Source: Acidobacteriota bacterium (GTDB lineage: Bacteria; Acidobacteriota; Terriglobia; Acidiferrales; UBA7541). From it: 40,511 bases of DNA. Positions 8,361 to 16,991 of this stretch are shown here, one piece after another; position 1 is the first letter of the stretch, and every line of letters starts with the position of its first letter. The notes under the pieces are model-generated. The model was not told where the DNA came from. It saw only the letters and a program-made list of their open reading frames with translations, and ran no database searches. The DNA lies in assembly GCA_018268785.1 (NCBI GenBank), contig JAFDVY010000025.1:1-40511 (forward strand), written 5' to 3'. A program made the translations under genes and the position numbers.

Positions 8361-8389
8361 TTTATAGCATGGCGCATCGTCCAGCGCAA
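8361..8389 (-). promoter_or_regulatory. Sigma-70-type promoter of dnaB
   Basis: On the minus strand TTGCGC (8389-8384) and TATAAA (8366-8361) are separated by 17 bases, about 35 bases before the dnaB ATG. This gives dnaB and perhaps alr independent expression from the ribosomal-protein operon, consistent with the inserted opposite-strand gene between rplI and dnaB. Confidence 0.55.
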
Positions 8390-8572
8390 TCCCCTCGCGC
8401 CAGTTTTATACGCGCCAACTTTTCGCGTGGAAATAATTTCCAGCAGTGTGCACGTGCGCCGCACTGCGGTCAATGACACTTCTGTGGACGCCTTCGGAAA
8501 TCGTTGCAAAACTTTTTTCTTGGCGCAGCTATGGCAAGATAGAGCGCTCCATCCCGGGAGGAGTGACCTTTC

Positions 8573-9694
8573 ATGAAACGCACTGTAGTGCACGCTCTTT
8601 TCTTCTGCTCGATTGCGTTTGTCTTTTCACAACAGCTCCACGCTCAAGCAGTTGTCGCAGCACCACGGACTGCTTCGACGGAGTCTTCGCACGCTGCGGC
8701 AATCGAGCATGCGCGCAACACAGCGAAGGAGTGGCTCGCTCGCGGAATTCCCGGTTTCAACGTCGCCGTGGCCATTGACGGAAAGATCGTCTACTCCGAG
8801 GGTTTTGGCCTTGCGGATCTCGAAGAAAGAACCCCCGCGACGCAAATTACAAAATTCCGCATCGGCAGCATCTCAAAACCGCTCACTTCCGCGGCGCTGA
8901 TGAAGCTCGTTGAAGCAGGAAGGATCGACCTTGACGCTCCGATCCAAAAATACGTGCCCACATTTCCCGACAAAGGAGCACTCATCACGCCGAGAATGCT
9001 AGCCGGTCATCTGGGAGGGATTCGGCACTATAAGGAGAACGAACCGGACAGCCAAAAGCACTATGACTCGGTGGTGGCGGGCCTGGAACGTTTTCAGAAT
9101 GATCCCCTGGTCGTTCCACCGGGAACCAAATTCAGCTATTCGAGCTATGGCTACAATCTGCTAAGCGCGGCCATAGAAGCCGCGGCAGGCGAGCCCTTTC
9201 TCGCGTACGAGCAAGAAGAAGTCTTCACACCGTTGGGACTTCTGAACACGGTTGCCGATCAACCGGCCGATATCATCCCGCAAAGAGCGCGCTTTTACTC
9301 CGGCGCAAAAGGCGAACCGGCGCACAATTCGATGTACGTGGACAACAGCTACAAATGGGCGGGCGGCGGATTCCTCTCGACGTCGGAGGATCTTGTGCGC
9401 TTCGGCTCCGCACTGTTTCAGCCCGGCTACCTGAAAGCGGAGTCGCTCGCGCTGCTCTTCACCCCGCAAAAAACGAAGGATGGAAAAGAGACGCCATACG
9501 GAATGGGCTGGTTCATCGGCATATCACAATCCGGCAAGCGCATCTTCGAACACAGCGGCGGGTCCGTCGGCGGCACTTCCGAACTCATTCTTTACCCTGA
9601 CAGACATTTGGCCGTTGCGTTTGTTTGCAATTACGACGGCGAAAGCTGGAAACGAGAGGAAGTCCAGTCCCTCGGGGAAGCGTTCGAAAAATAA
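8573..9694 (+). CDS. Secreted serine hydrolase of the beta-lactamase family, LACTB-like
   Basis: A 373-residue protein with a signal peptide (residues 1-26, ending LHAQA). The penicillin-binding/class C fold has the nucleophile motif SISK at 99-102. The second motif, normally YxN, reads YSS in FSYSSYGYNLL, and the third is HSGG near residue 324. The phrases HLGGIRHY and VDNSYKWAGGGFLST closely match what I recall of animal mitochondrial LACTB, whose second motif likewise lacks the Asn. This suggests a peptidase- or esterase-like activity rather than drug hydrolysis. A GGGAGGAG ribosome binding site (8556-8563) sets the start. It sits alone on the plus strand between rplI and dnaB. Confidence 0.88.
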   Translation: MKRTVVHALFFCSIAFVFSQQLHAQAVVAAPRTASTESSHAAAIEHARNTAKEWLARGIPGFNVAVAIDGKIVYSEGFGLADLEERTPATQITKFRIGSISKPLTSAALMKLVEAGRIDLDAPIQKYVPTFPDKGALITPRMLAGHLGGIRHYKENEPDSQKHYDSVVAGLERFQNDPLVVPPGTKFSYSSYGYNLLSAAIEAAAGEPFLAYEQEEVFTPLGLLNTVADQPADIIPQRARFYSGAKGEPAHNSMYVDNSYKWAGGGFLSTSEDLVRFGSALFQPGYLKAESLALLFTPQKTKDGKETPYGMGWFIGISQSGKRIFEHSGGSVGGTSELILYPDRHLAVAFVCNYDGESWKREEVQSLGEAFEK

Positions 9695-9721
9695 GACGGG
9701 GCGCCCATTTCTGAACGCCCC
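9685..9721 (-). terminator. Terminator between rplI and the LACTB-like gene
   Basis: GGGGCG (9698-9703) pairs with CGCCCC (9716-9721) around a 12-base loop. Read on the minus strand the stem is followed by CTTATTTTT, the usual T-tract, so it best serves the ribosomal-protein operon ending in rplI. It overlaps the end of the plus-strand hydrolase gene, which it may also terminate. Confidence 0.6.
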
Positions 9722-9756
9722 GGCTCGCTGAAACCTTGTTTTGAGATGCTTTGGTC

Positions 9757-10203
9757 TTACGCTTCTTTTTCCACTGTGACCTTGATGTGCGCGACAACGT
9801 CGCGAAACACCTTGATCGTGACGTCGTGCTCGGCAATGGTCTTGATCGGCTCGGCAAGCTGCACCTGCCGCTTGTCGACCTTGAAGCCTTGCGCCGCGAG
9901 CGCTTCCGAAATGTCGCCGGATGTAACCGACCCGAACATCTGATCGTTCTCGCCGGTCTTCCGCTTGAAGCTCAGCGAAACGCCCGAAAGCAACTCCGCC
10001 TGCTTTTTCGCGGCTTCGAGTTCCGTCGCGGTCTTTTTCGCCAGCGCCGTGCGAATGCGCTCGAGCGCCTTCATGTTTCCGGGCGTGGCTTCAATGGCCA
10101 AATCGCGCGGCAGCAAATAATTCCGCGCGTAGCCCGGCTTCACGGTCACGACATCTCCGCGGTGCCCCAATTTTTCAATGTCTTCCTGAAGAATAATCTG
10201 CAT
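9757..10203 (-). CDS. rplI: 50S ribosomal protein L9
   Basis: A 148-residue bacterial L9. The N-terminal rRNA-binding domain has LGHRGDVVTVKPGYARNYLLP, the family signature. A long charged connecting helix follows (about 45-75), and the C-terminal domain includes MFGSVTSGDISEAL. Two in-frame ATGs lie 6 bases apart. The second is chosen because it gives the canonical MQxILxED start and sits about 7 bases after AAGGGA, while the first is too close to it; starting at 10209 would add Met-Ala. It is the last gene of the prs-rplY-pth-rpsF-rpsR-rplI run. Confidence 0.96.
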   Translation of the reverse strand: MQIILQEDIEKLGHRGDVVTVKPGYARNYLLPRDLAIEATPGNMKALERIRTALAKKTATELEAAKKQAELLSGVSLSFKRKTGENDQMFGSVTSGDISEALAAQGFKVDKRQVQLAEPIKTIAEHDVTIKVFRDVVAHIKVTVEKEA

Positions 10204-10230
10204 CGCCATATCCCTTCGTCCTCAATTCCC

Positions 10231-10713
10231 TTAGCTCTTGTGAGCTTCCACTGCCCGGGGCGCAGTGGCCCCCGCTGCGCTGCCCGCAAACGGCAGCAAA
10301 GCGATGTTGCGCGCCCGCTTGAGCGCCACACCCAGCCAGCGCTGGTGCCGCGCGCAAACGCCGGTCATGCGGCGCGGCAGAATCTTCCCGCGCTCCTGCA
10401 CGAACTGCGACAAAATGTCGGCGCGCTTGTAGTCGATCAAATCCATTTTTTCCACGCAGAACTTGCAAACCTTTTTCTTGCGGAAATACTGGCGCTTGCC
10501 GCGGCGTGGTCCGCCGGGACCGCCGCCTGGACCGCCTTCGCGACGCGGACCACCCTCGCGCCCGCCTCCGCCTTCTCTGCGCGGGCCGCCATGTCCACCT
10601 TGACCGCCGTGCCCACCCTGTCCACCGCCGTGGCTCGGTGCTGCGCCTTCGGCGCGTGCCGGTGCCGCAGCTTCGGGCGCCGCTGCCTGCTCTTGCTTCT
10701 GTTCCTCTGCCAT
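10231..10713 (-). CDS. rpsR: 30S ribosomal protein S18 with a long Gly-rich N-terminal extension
   Basis: The C-terminal half is a normal S18: RKKKVCKFC, then [27 protein letters not shown] as the signature, then [23 protein letters not shown]. The protein has about 160 residues, whereas S18 is usually 75-90. The extra N-terminal 70 residues are Glu/Gln/Ala-rich and then a Gly-His-Arg-rich tract of GGHGGQ- and [12 protein letters not shown] repeats. The tract is in frame and uses ordinary codons, so it looks real. The second ATG (10713) is preferred because AAAGG abuts the first one at 10722. The gene follows rpsF without the ssb gene often found between them. Confidence 0.95.
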   Translation of the reverse strand: MAEEQKQEQAAAPEAAAPARAEGAAPSHGGGQGGHGGQGGHGGPRREGGGGREGGPRREGGPGGGPGGPRRGKRQYFRKKKVCKFCVEKMDLIDYKRADILSQFVQERGKILPRRMTGVCARHQRWLGVALKRARNIALLPFAGSAAGATAPRAVEAHKS

Positions 10714-10765
10714 TTCGTTCATCCTTTCAACAATTTCCGAATCTCAATTTCACTTCGCGCGAAAA

Positions 10766-10790
10766 CGGGTCTAAAGACCCGCCACTACAA
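10766..10790 (+). repeat. Short hairpin repeat with CCACTACAA tail, copy 1
   Basis: CGGGTCT (10766-10772), loop AA, then AGACCCG (10775-10781) form a perfect stem followed directly by CCACTACAA. It lies in the gap between rpsF and rpsR. A second copy with a different but equally perfect stem and the same tail is at 24901-24926. Confidence 0.6.
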
Positions 10791-10792
10791 CG

Positions 10793-11215
10793 TCAGCTCG
10801 CAGCGTGCTGTTCCGCCACAGGTGCGGGAGCCGGTGCCGCGGGTGTTGCCGCTGGACGGCGTGGACGCCGCGCGGCGCGCTTCTCGCGCTTTTCGCCCAG
10901 TTTCTTCTGGCGCTTGATGTCTTCGTCGAGACGAATGGTCAAATACTTGATGACGGCGTCTTGCACGTGCAGACGGCGCTCCAGCTCGGCGATCAGTTCG
11001 CCGTGTGTCGTGCGAATCTGGTGGTAGTAGTACATTCCCTCGCGGTGCTTTGCCACGCGGTACGCCAGCTTGCGCGTTCCCCAGTGCTCGCTCTTCTCGA
11101 TCTTCGCGCCCTTTTCCGCGCAGGCGTGCTCGATCGAGGTGATCACCTTCTTGATCTCGTCTTCCGGCGTCGCGGGACGCGCGATAAAAATCAGGTCGTA
11201 CAGACGCTCTTCCAT
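10793..11215 (-). CDS. rpsF: 30S ribosomal protein S6
   Basis: A 140-residue S6. The ferredoxin-like core starts YDLIFIARPATPEDEI and includes EHWGTRKLAYRVAKHREGMYYYHQI, where G-x-R-K-L-A-Y is the family signature. The C-terminal tail of about 35 residues is Arg/Lys- and then Pro/Ala-rich, longer than the structural core needs. S6 binds the 16S platform with S18, encoded by the next gene. It follows pth by 53 bases. Confidence 0.96.
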   Translation of the reverse strand: MEERLYDLIFIARPATPEDEIKKVITSIEHACAEKGAKIEKSEHWGTRKLAYRVAKHREGMYYYHQIRTTHGELIAELERRLHVQDAVIKYLTIRLDEDIKRQKKLGEKREKRAARRPRRPAATPAAPAPAPVAEQHAAS

Positions 11216-11268
11216 GGTTGCCTCGTTTCTTCCTATCCGGCTCCGCTCGCGCGGCTGCCGCGAATCTC

Positions 11269-11865
11269 TTACTTGTCTTCGTTTTCTCCGCCGGCCGTTT
11301 CGGCACGCCGGTTAAACTTGTTCATCGCCGCGTCGATTCCGCTCGTCAACCACATTTCAACGGCATCGCCCGCTAACGCAACTTCTTCCGCCGCAACTTC
11401 CAGCTCCGCTTTTTTCATCGGCCGCAGCACATATTCTTTTCTGCTGCTCAGCGGATGCTCCGGCCCGCAACCCAGGCGCAGCCTTGCAAATTTCTGCGTC
11501 CCGATCGAACCAATCACCGATTTCGCCCCGTTGTGGCTGCCTGCGCTGCCGTCCGGCGCGAGCCGAATGATGCTCCACGGCAATTGCACTTCATCCCACA
11601 ATACGAGCAAATCGTCGGGCGTCAGTTCGTACTTCCCAAGCAGCTCTCGTACCGACACGCCGCTCAGGTTCATATACGTCTGCGGCTTCGCCAGCAGCAC
11701 TTCCTGCCCCGCCAGCTTGCCTCGCCCGACCAGCGCCTTGCCTTCCGGGCGCTCGACTCGAATCCCGCCGCGGTTTGCCAGCTCATCCACCGCAAGGAAC
11801 CCCAGGTTATGCGGCGTCCACTGATACTCCGGGTCTGGATTGCCAAGCCCAACAATAAGCCGCAT
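11269..11865 (-). CDS. pth: Peptidyl-tRNA hydrolase
   Basis: A 198-residue Pth that releases tRNA from stalled peptidyl-tRNA. It opens with LIVGLGNPDPEYQWTPHNLGF, containing the catalytic His19. QTYMNLSG supplies the substrate Asn. The conserved Asp is in VLWDEVQLP, where HDELDLP is more usual, and GSAGSHNGAKS replaces the common GGHGGHNGLKS. The substitutions are mild and all catalytic residues are kept. It follows rplY by 24 bases, as in the widespread prs-rplY-pth order. Confidence 0.95.
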   Translation of the reverse strand: MRLIVGLGNPDPEYQWTPHNLGFLAVDELANRGGIRVERPEGKALVGRGKLAGQEVLLAKPQTYMNLSGVSVRELLGKYELTPDDLLVLWDEVQLPWSIIRLAPDGSAGSHNGAKSVIGSIGTQKFARLRLGCGPEHPLSSRKEYVLRPMKKAELEVAAEEVALAGDAVEMWLTSGIDAAMNKFNRRAETAGGENEDK

Positions 11866-11889
11866 AACTCTCGTTTCGTTGCGAGAAGA

Positions 11890-12588
11890 CTACTTCTTCT
11901 TCTCGGGCTTCTCGGCTTCGGCCCCTTCTTCGCCTTCCACTTCCTTCTTGCCCTTCTTGATGACTTCCGGTTCGGCCGGCGCTGCACCTTCCGCCGCCAC
12001 CGCATCCGCGGGCTTCTCTTCCTCGACACGCAGCGCAACGACGTGCGCAATCACGCGCTCGGCTTCCGTGACGAGCTTCATCTTCGCGGTGTCCAGTTGA
12101 ATGTCGCCGGCACGAAGCGCCTGGCCAATCATCAGGTTCGTCACATCCAGACGGAATTCCGTGGGAATTTCGCCCGGCAAGCACTCGATTTCAACTTCGC
12201 GAGTGACCGTTTCAAACACGCCGCCCTGCACCTTCACGCCCTGCGCTTCGCCAAACGTGTGTACCGGAACTTTGACGCGCATGCGGACGTCCATCGCCAC
12301 GCGAAGCAAATCCACATGCAGCAGATTTCCGGTGACCGGGTCCACTTGCCAATCCTTCACGATGGCAGGCTGCTCTTTTCCGCCGAGCGCCACCTGGAAC
12401 AACGTGTTGTGGCCCGACGCCGACCGCAAAATCTGTCCCACTTGCTTGGCGCTTACCGCGAGCGACAATGAATCGCCCTTTGCGCCATACAGCACCGCGG
12501 GAACCTTTCCGGTTACGCGCAACCGCCGCGCTTCGTTCTTGCCACGCGAGTCTCGCGGGGCCGCTTCCACTACGATCTTCTCTGCCAT
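11890..12588 (-). CDS. rplY: 50S ribosomal protein L25/general stress protein Ctc
   Basis: A 232-residue long-form L25 (CTC type). The N-terminal 5S-rRNA-binding domain spans about residues 5-95, with RGKNEARRLRVTGKVPAVLYG and the signature HVDLLRV. The beta-rich TL5 C-terminal domain spans about 100-190, with LPGEIP and LMIGQALRAGDI. A Lys/Glu/Ala-rich tail of about 40 residues closes the protein. L25 caps 5S rRNA in the large subunit. It lies between prs and pth, a classic linkage. Confidence 0.95.
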   Translation of the reverse strand: MAEKIVVEAAPRDSRGKNEARRLRVTGKVPAVLYGAKGDSLSLAVSAKQVGQILRSASGHNTLFQVALGGKEQPAIVKDWQVDPVTGNLLHVDLLRVAMDVRMRVKVPVHTFGEAQGVKVQGGVFETVTREVEIECLPGEIPTEFRLDVTNLMIGQALRAGDIQLDTAKMKLVTEAERVIAHVVALRVEEEKPADAVAAEGAAPAEPEVIKKGKKEVEGEEGAEAEKPEKKK

Positions 12589-12608
12589 TGCCTTGTTCCC
12601 TTCTTACA

Positions 12609-12640
12609 AGTTCTCAGTCTTCAGTTCTCAGTTTTAAGTT
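12609..12640. repeat. Small 14-bp tandem repeat in the prs-rplY gap
   Basis: AGTTCTCAGT occurs at 12609-12618 and again at 12623-12632, followed by a partial AGTT, giving a 14-base period. The 112-base gap shows no other feature. Confidence 0.5.
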
Positions 12641-12700
12641 CAAACCTGCCCGACTTCCGGCTCGCTACGTCCCTACTCGCTGCAGGAACATCGGCGAGAC

Positions 12701-13645
12701 TCAGATGAAAAGCTCGCTGATCGAAGTCTCTTCATGAATCGAGCGAATTCCCCGCGACAACAAATCCGCGATACTCAAAATCTTCATCTTGCCCATCTCT
12801 GCTGCAGCCTTGGAGAGGGGCACGGAATCCGTCGCCACCACTTCCTTAATTTTGGACTTCGCAATCCGCTCCACCGCCGGGCCGGAAAGCACCGGATGCG
12901 TGCACGCGGCGTACACATCCAGCGCTCCTTCCTTCAGCAGCGCTTCCGCGGTCTTCACCAGCGTTCCCGCCGTATCGATGATGTCGTCCACAATCAGCGC
13001 TGTACGTCCCCGCACATCGCCGATCAGGTGCATCACTTCGCTTACATCGACATCCACGCGCCGCTTGTCCACGATTGCCAGCGGCGCATCCATCTTCTTC
13101 GCGAAAAACCGTGCGCGTTCCACGCCGCCCGCATCCGGAGAAACCACCGTCACGTTCGGCAAATTCTTGTGCTTGAAGTACTCGACCAGCACGGGGGACG
13201 CATACAAATGATCCACCGGCACGTCGAAGTAGCCTTGAATCTGCGGCGCGTGCAAATCCAGTGTCAGCGCCCTGCTCGCTCCCGCCGTTTCCAGCAAGTC
13301 CGCCACCAGCTTCGCCGATATCGGAACGCGCGGCTTATCTTTGCGGTCCTGCCTCGCGTAGCAGTAGTACGGCAACACCGCGGTAATTCGCCAGGCCGAT
13401 GCACGCTTAAACGCGTCAATCATCAGCAGCAATTCGAGCAGGTGGTTATCCACCGGGGCGTGGCACGGCTGCACCACAAAGACGTCCGCGCCGCGCACAT
13501 TCTCCGAAACCTGAAAGTAAATCTCGCCGTCGCTGAATCGCCCCAGCACGGACTTGCCGAGCGGCACGTCCAGATGCCTGCAGATCGATTCCGCCAGCGC
13601 CGGATTCGCGGTCCCCGAAAAAATCTTGAATCGCTCGTCGTTCAC
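12701..13645 (-). CDS. prs: Ribose-phosphate pyrophosphokinase
   Basis: A 314-residue PRPP synthetase that moves pyrophosphate from ATP to ribose 5-phosphate. It contains FSGTANPALAESIC at the N-terminus, SDGEIYFQVSENVRG, the flexible catalytic loop YYCYARQDRKDKPR (usually YYGYARQDRK), LDLHAPQIQGYFDVPVDHLYA, and the PRPP-binding motif ALIVDDIIDTAGT near residues 218-230. The length is standard. The 172-base gap before it (13646-13817) holds no tRNA-Gln of the kind some bacteria have between ispE and prs. Its PRPP feeds apt and purine synthesis. Confidence 0.97.
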   Translation of the reverse strand: MNDERFKIFSGTANPALAESICRHLDVPLGKSVLGRFSDGEIYFQVSENVRGADVFVVQPCHAPVDNHLLELLLMIDAFKRASAWRITAVLPYYCYARQDRKDKPRVPISAKLVADLLETAGASRALTLDLHAPQIQGYFDVPVDHLYASPVLVEYFKHKNLPNVTVVSPDAGGVERARFFAKKMDAPLAIVDKRRVDVDVSEVMHLIGDVRGRTALIVDDIIDTAGTLVKTAEALLKEGALDVYAACTHPVLSGPAVERIAKSKIKEVVATDSVPLSKAAAEMGKMKILSIADLLSRGIRSIHEETSISELFI

Positions 13646-13817
13646 GTCTGTGCTCTCGTCGCGATTTGCGAAATCTCTTTCCGTTCAGCGCGCCATCCCG
13701 TGTCAGGGACAACCCGCTTGTAACCCAGGCCCACGAACAAACCCGCTCACAGGCCACATGAACCGGCCTTTACCGAAGACTGAATACTGATGACTTGTTG
13801 TCCTGAGTCGCTGCGGA

Positions 13818-14735
13818 TTATGCCCTGTGCGCGCCTTTAACGGAACGCCCATGCATCAGACGAACATACTTCGAGCGCGAGAGTGTCTCGCAAACGAACG
13901 TCTCGTCCTGAGGAAACCCCACAGCGGCTCGGCGCGCCTTTGCTGGGCTCGGGAAAACTCCAATCACCGCCGAACCGCTACCCGCCAGCAAGGCTTCTGT
14001 TGCCCCTCTGCGAACCAAATCCCGCTTGATTTCAGCAAGCCGCGGACAATGCTGGAAAACGGCGCCCTCGAAGTCGTTCCAAAGGCCGGTTCCCTGCACG
14101 TTCCAGGTTGAGGCACAGAACTTCCAAAGTTTAGAGTTATCCGGCGTTTTTGTCAATTCCTGAGCGTTCAGCCAGCGATAGGCGTCCGGAGTCGGAACAT
14201 GAATATTCGCCGGCGAAACCACCAAAACGCTCCTCGTTTCCATGTCCGGAAGGGGATAAATCTCGTCTCCGCGCCCAATGCCGAGCGCTCGCCCGCCTTG
14301 CAAGAAGAACGGCACATCCGCTCCAAGCGCCGACCCGATTTCCATCAAACGTTCCGCCGCGACCCTTTTCCGCGCCAGCCGCAAATATCCGATCATCGCC
14401 GCGGCCGCGTCGCTCGACCCGCCGCCCAACCCGCGTCCAGCCGGAATTTTCTTCTTCAACTCGATCTCGACGCCGCTCTCATCCTTCAATTCCGCGCGCA
14501 CCGCAGCAACGGCCCGGTACACAAGATTTTTCTCCACCGGTTCTCCGGACAGCGCCTCGTTCCCCTCCACGCGCAACGATATTCCCGCGCTCTTCGAACG
14601 CCGCAACTTCAGCTCATCGTGCAAGGAAACCGTTTGAAAAATCGTCCGCAGTTCGTGGTACCCGTCCGGACGCTTGCCCAAAATTTCCAGCCGCAGATTT
14701 ATTTTTGCGAACGCGCGAATCGTTACTTCGGGCAT
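13818..14735 (-). CDS. ispE: 4-diphosphocytidyl-2-C-methyl-D-erythritol kinase
   Basis: A 305-residue GHMP kinase that phosphorylates CDP-methylerythritol in the MEP pathway. Lys11 in FAKINLRL and Asp140 in GADVPFF are the catalytic pair. The ATP loop PAGRGLGGGSSDAAAA is at 98-113, and the third GHMP motif LAGSGSAVIGVF is near the C-terminus. DGYHELRTIFQTVSLHD is typical IspE. The start lies 5 bases after the TPR gene stop, so the two are co-transcribed. The substrate is supplied by ispD and the product used by ispF, both encoded 10 kb away. Confidence 0.96.
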   Translation of the reverse strand: MPEVTIRAFAKINLRLEILGKRPDGYHELRTIFQTVSLHDELKLRRSKSAGISLRVEGNEALSGEPVEKNLVYRAVAAVRAELKDESGVEIELKKKIPAGRGLGGGSSDAAAAMIGYLRLARKRVAAERLMEIGSALGADVPFFLQGGRALGIGRGDEIYPLPDMETRSVLVVSPANIHVPTPDAYRWLNAQELTKTPDNSKLWKFCASTWNVQGTGLWNDFEGAVFQHCPRLAEIKRDLVRRGATEALLAGSGSAVIGVFPSPAKARRAAVGFPQDETFVCETLSRSKYVRLMHGRSVKGAHRA

Positions 14736-14740
14736 CGCGC

Positions 14741-16861
14741 TTACTTCGGCTGCGCGGCATTGGGAGCCGCTTTCTGCGCTACACGGTGTTTCGACTGGTT
14801 CACTTTCTTCTCAACTTCCGCAATTTTTTCCGGTTCGATGTCCGCTGGCAATACGCGGCGCCATTCTTCCAGCGATTTTTCCCACTGCGCCGCCGCCAAC
14901 TCCGGCCTTCCCGTTTTCGCGTACACGTCGCCCAGGTGCGAATGGATCGTTGGATCGTGGCTCTCGCGTTCAACCGCCCTGCGCAACGGTTCCTCGGCCT
15001 CCATGTACTTTCCCTGCTTGTAATAAATCCAGCCGAGACTGTCGAGATAAGCGCCGTTGTACTGATCCTCCTCCAGAGCCTTCTTTACCATCGCCTCCGC
15101 CTCATCCAGCCGGATGCCCAGGTCGCCCAGCATGTATCCGTAGTAATTCAAGGCCGCGGCATTCTGCGGATCCACGGCCAGCACCTTCTTGAATTCCGCT
15201 TCCGCGCGATCATAAAATTTTTGCCGTTCATAAATCGCACCAAGCAAAAACCAGGTCATGACATTGTCGCGAGGCGCTCCCGGCAATGCCTCCGCCGTCC
15301 GCGCCGCCTGTTCCGCTTCCTTATATTTCCGCCCCCGCTCATAGACCTGCGAAATATTCAGATAAACGTCGCGGTCCCCGTCTTTGCCCTTTAACAGCGG
15401 CTTCAGCAGCGCCAGCGCGTCGTCCGTCTTCCCCGCTTCGCCCAGCAGAAGCGCATAACTGTTCTTGATCGGACCGTCTTCTGGATATTTCGCCAGCGCA
15501 TCCTTGCCCGCCTGCAGCGCTCGCGGCAAATCCTTTGCAGTGCGGTATGTTTCCATCAGCAGCAATCGCGCGCGATGATCTTCGTCTTCGCCCAGTCTCC
15601 CCAACTCGGCATAGGTATTGACCGCCGCCGAATAATTTTCCGTGTCGCTATAGAGTTTCCCGAGCTGTTGATAAAGCACGGCAAGATTGCGCCGCCGCGT
15701 CGGCAGCACTTCGGACTGTCCCTTGACCCCCGTCACGGCTTCGCTCAACACGCGGATCGCGTCTTCATTTCTACCCTGCGATTGATAAAGCATGGCCTCG
15801 CTGTACATCACGTCGAGGCTTCCCGGCAAATATTGCCGCGCCTTGGTCAAAGTATCCTCGGCTTTGTCGAACTGATGCAGCTCGCGATAAATCTGGGCGA
15901 GGCGCAAATAGACGTCCGCGTCATCGGGCATCAGGTCTTCCAGCTTTTGATAAACCTTCAATGCCTCTGAATATTTTTCTTCCGCAAGCAGCGTCTGTCC
16001 CAGTCCTCGCTGATGGCTCATTTCGCTCGGATCAATCTCCGTGGCTTTGCGGTAAGCCGCCTCAGCCTTCGCCAAATCCTTCGTCTGTGTGTACGCATCT
16101 CCCAGCAAATCCAGCAGCGTTGGCGAACTCGATTTCGCCGTTACTCCTTCCAGAAGCGCCACGGCTTCGCCCGATTTCCCCTGATCCAGCAAGAGCTGTG
16201 TCAACTGCTCGACACCCGCTTCATTTTCCGGTTCGTATTTCAAAATCCCGCGCAGGACACCTTCCGCCAGTTCGTGTTTGTTCTGCAAGCGATAAAGCCG
16301 GGCCAGCCACAGCGCCGATTCCGTATCCGCCGGATCCAGCCGCACCACTTCCTTGAATTGGTCCGCAGCCCGCGTTACAGCTTCGCTCTGTCCGTTGCCG
16401 TTTGCGCCGCCCAGACTTCGCAAGTAAATATGCCCGAGCAGCCTTCGCGTCTGCACGTCGTTCGGATCGCGCTGCAAAATCCCCTTGGCTTCCGTCTCGG
16501 CTTCGCGAATCCGCTGCGCCTTCCAATACATTTCGGCCAGTCGCTCGCCAATCACCGACGATTTTGGATCCAGCGCATAAGCTCTTTTGTAGTATTCGAT
16601 TGCCTGTGTCGCGTACTCGCTGCGGCTCGTCTGCTCAAACTGCTGCTCCGCGATATGCCCCATCGTGTAATTGAAATAGGCGTCCGCGCGCGAGCTTGTC
16701 GTCGCCCTGGTCTCGCCGCCATTCTGAGTCTGGGCATCCGTGGAATTCTGCGTTTGCCCAGCAGTGGCAAACGCCTGTGCCCCCGCGACCGACACCAAGA
16801 TGGCAGAAGCGCAAAGTGCCACTCCCAACGCCAAAACCGCTCTGTTCTGTTTGAGTGCCAT
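14741..16861 (-). CDS. Exported tetratricopeptide-repeat protein
   Basis: A 706-residue protein. A signal peptide covers about residues 1-30 (hydrophobic ALGVALCASAILVSVAG, ending AGAQA), followed by a Gln/Thr-rich linker to about 55. From about 60 to 670 there are many TPR-type helical pairs, recognisable by repeated A..Y..A...DP patterns such as EYYKRAYALDP, EAAYRKATEIDP and AEFKKVLAVDP. The C-terminal 40 residues are charged and Ala/Gln-rich. TPR scaffolds mediate protein-protein contacts; the location is probably periplasmic. No enzymatic domain is visible. It is coupled to ispE and has its own promoter. The specific role is unknown. Confidence 0.85.
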   Translation of the reverse strand: MALKQNRAVLALGVALCASAILVSVAGAQAFATAGQTQNSTDAQTQNGGETRATTSSRADAYFNYTMGHIAEQQFEQTSRSEYATQAIEYYKRAYALDPKSSVIGERLAEMYWKAQRIREAETEAKGILQRDPNDVQTRRLLGHIYLRSLGGANGNGQSEAVTRAADQFKEVVRLDPADTESALWLARLYRLQNKHELAEGVLRGILKYEPENEAGVEQLTQLLLDQGKSGEAVALLEGVTAKSSSPTLLDLLGDAYTQTKDLAKAEAAYRKATEIDPSEMSHQRGLGQTLLAEEKYSEALKVYQKLEDLMPDDADVYLRLAQIYRELHQFDKAEDTLTKARQYLPGSLDVMYSEAMLYQSQGRNEDAIRVLSEAVTGVKGQSEVLPTRRRNLAVLYQQLGKLYSDTENYSAAVNTYAELGRLGEDEDHRARLLLMETYRTAKDLPRALQAGKDALAKYPEDGPIKNSYALLLGEAGKTDDALALLKPLLKGKDGDRDVYLNISQVYERGRKYKEAEQAARTAEALPGAPRDNVMTWFLLGAIYERQKFYDRAEAEFKKVLAVDPQNAAALNYYGYMLGDLGIRLDEAEAMVKKALEEDQYNGAYLDSLGWIYYKQGKYMEAEEPLRRAVERESHDPTIHSHLGDVYAKTGRPELAAAQWEKSLEEWRRVLPADIEPEKIAEVEKKVNQSKHRVAQKAAPNAAQPK

Positions 16862-16878
16862 ATTGTCCTTGAACCAAA

Positions 16879-16908
16879 ATTATCCCATGCGCTCCAAACC
16901 GCGGTCAA
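16879..16908 (-). promoter_or_regulatory. Promoter of the TPR-ispE transcript
   Basis: On the minus strand TTGACC (16908-16903) and GATAAT (16884-16879) are spaced by 18 bases. The ATG at 16861 follows about 18 bases later with AAGGA in between. It faces away from the arsR promoter in a compact divergent region. Confidence 0.6.
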
Positions 16909-16991
16909 AACACAAAAATTCAATGATTCCCAGGGCAATCGGCGGCAAGGAATTGAGATGCCCCGCCGCAAAGAAGCGTTGGAAAGAAGAC

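Noticed and set aside
8573..9694. Antibiotic-resistance beta-lactamase
   Set aside because: The SxxK motif is present, but the YSS second motif and close likeness to LACTB argue against a drug-resistance enzyme.
13646..13817. Possible tRNA-Gln between ispE and prs
   Set aside because: Some bacteria have one here, but no T-loop or cloverleaf could be found on either strand.
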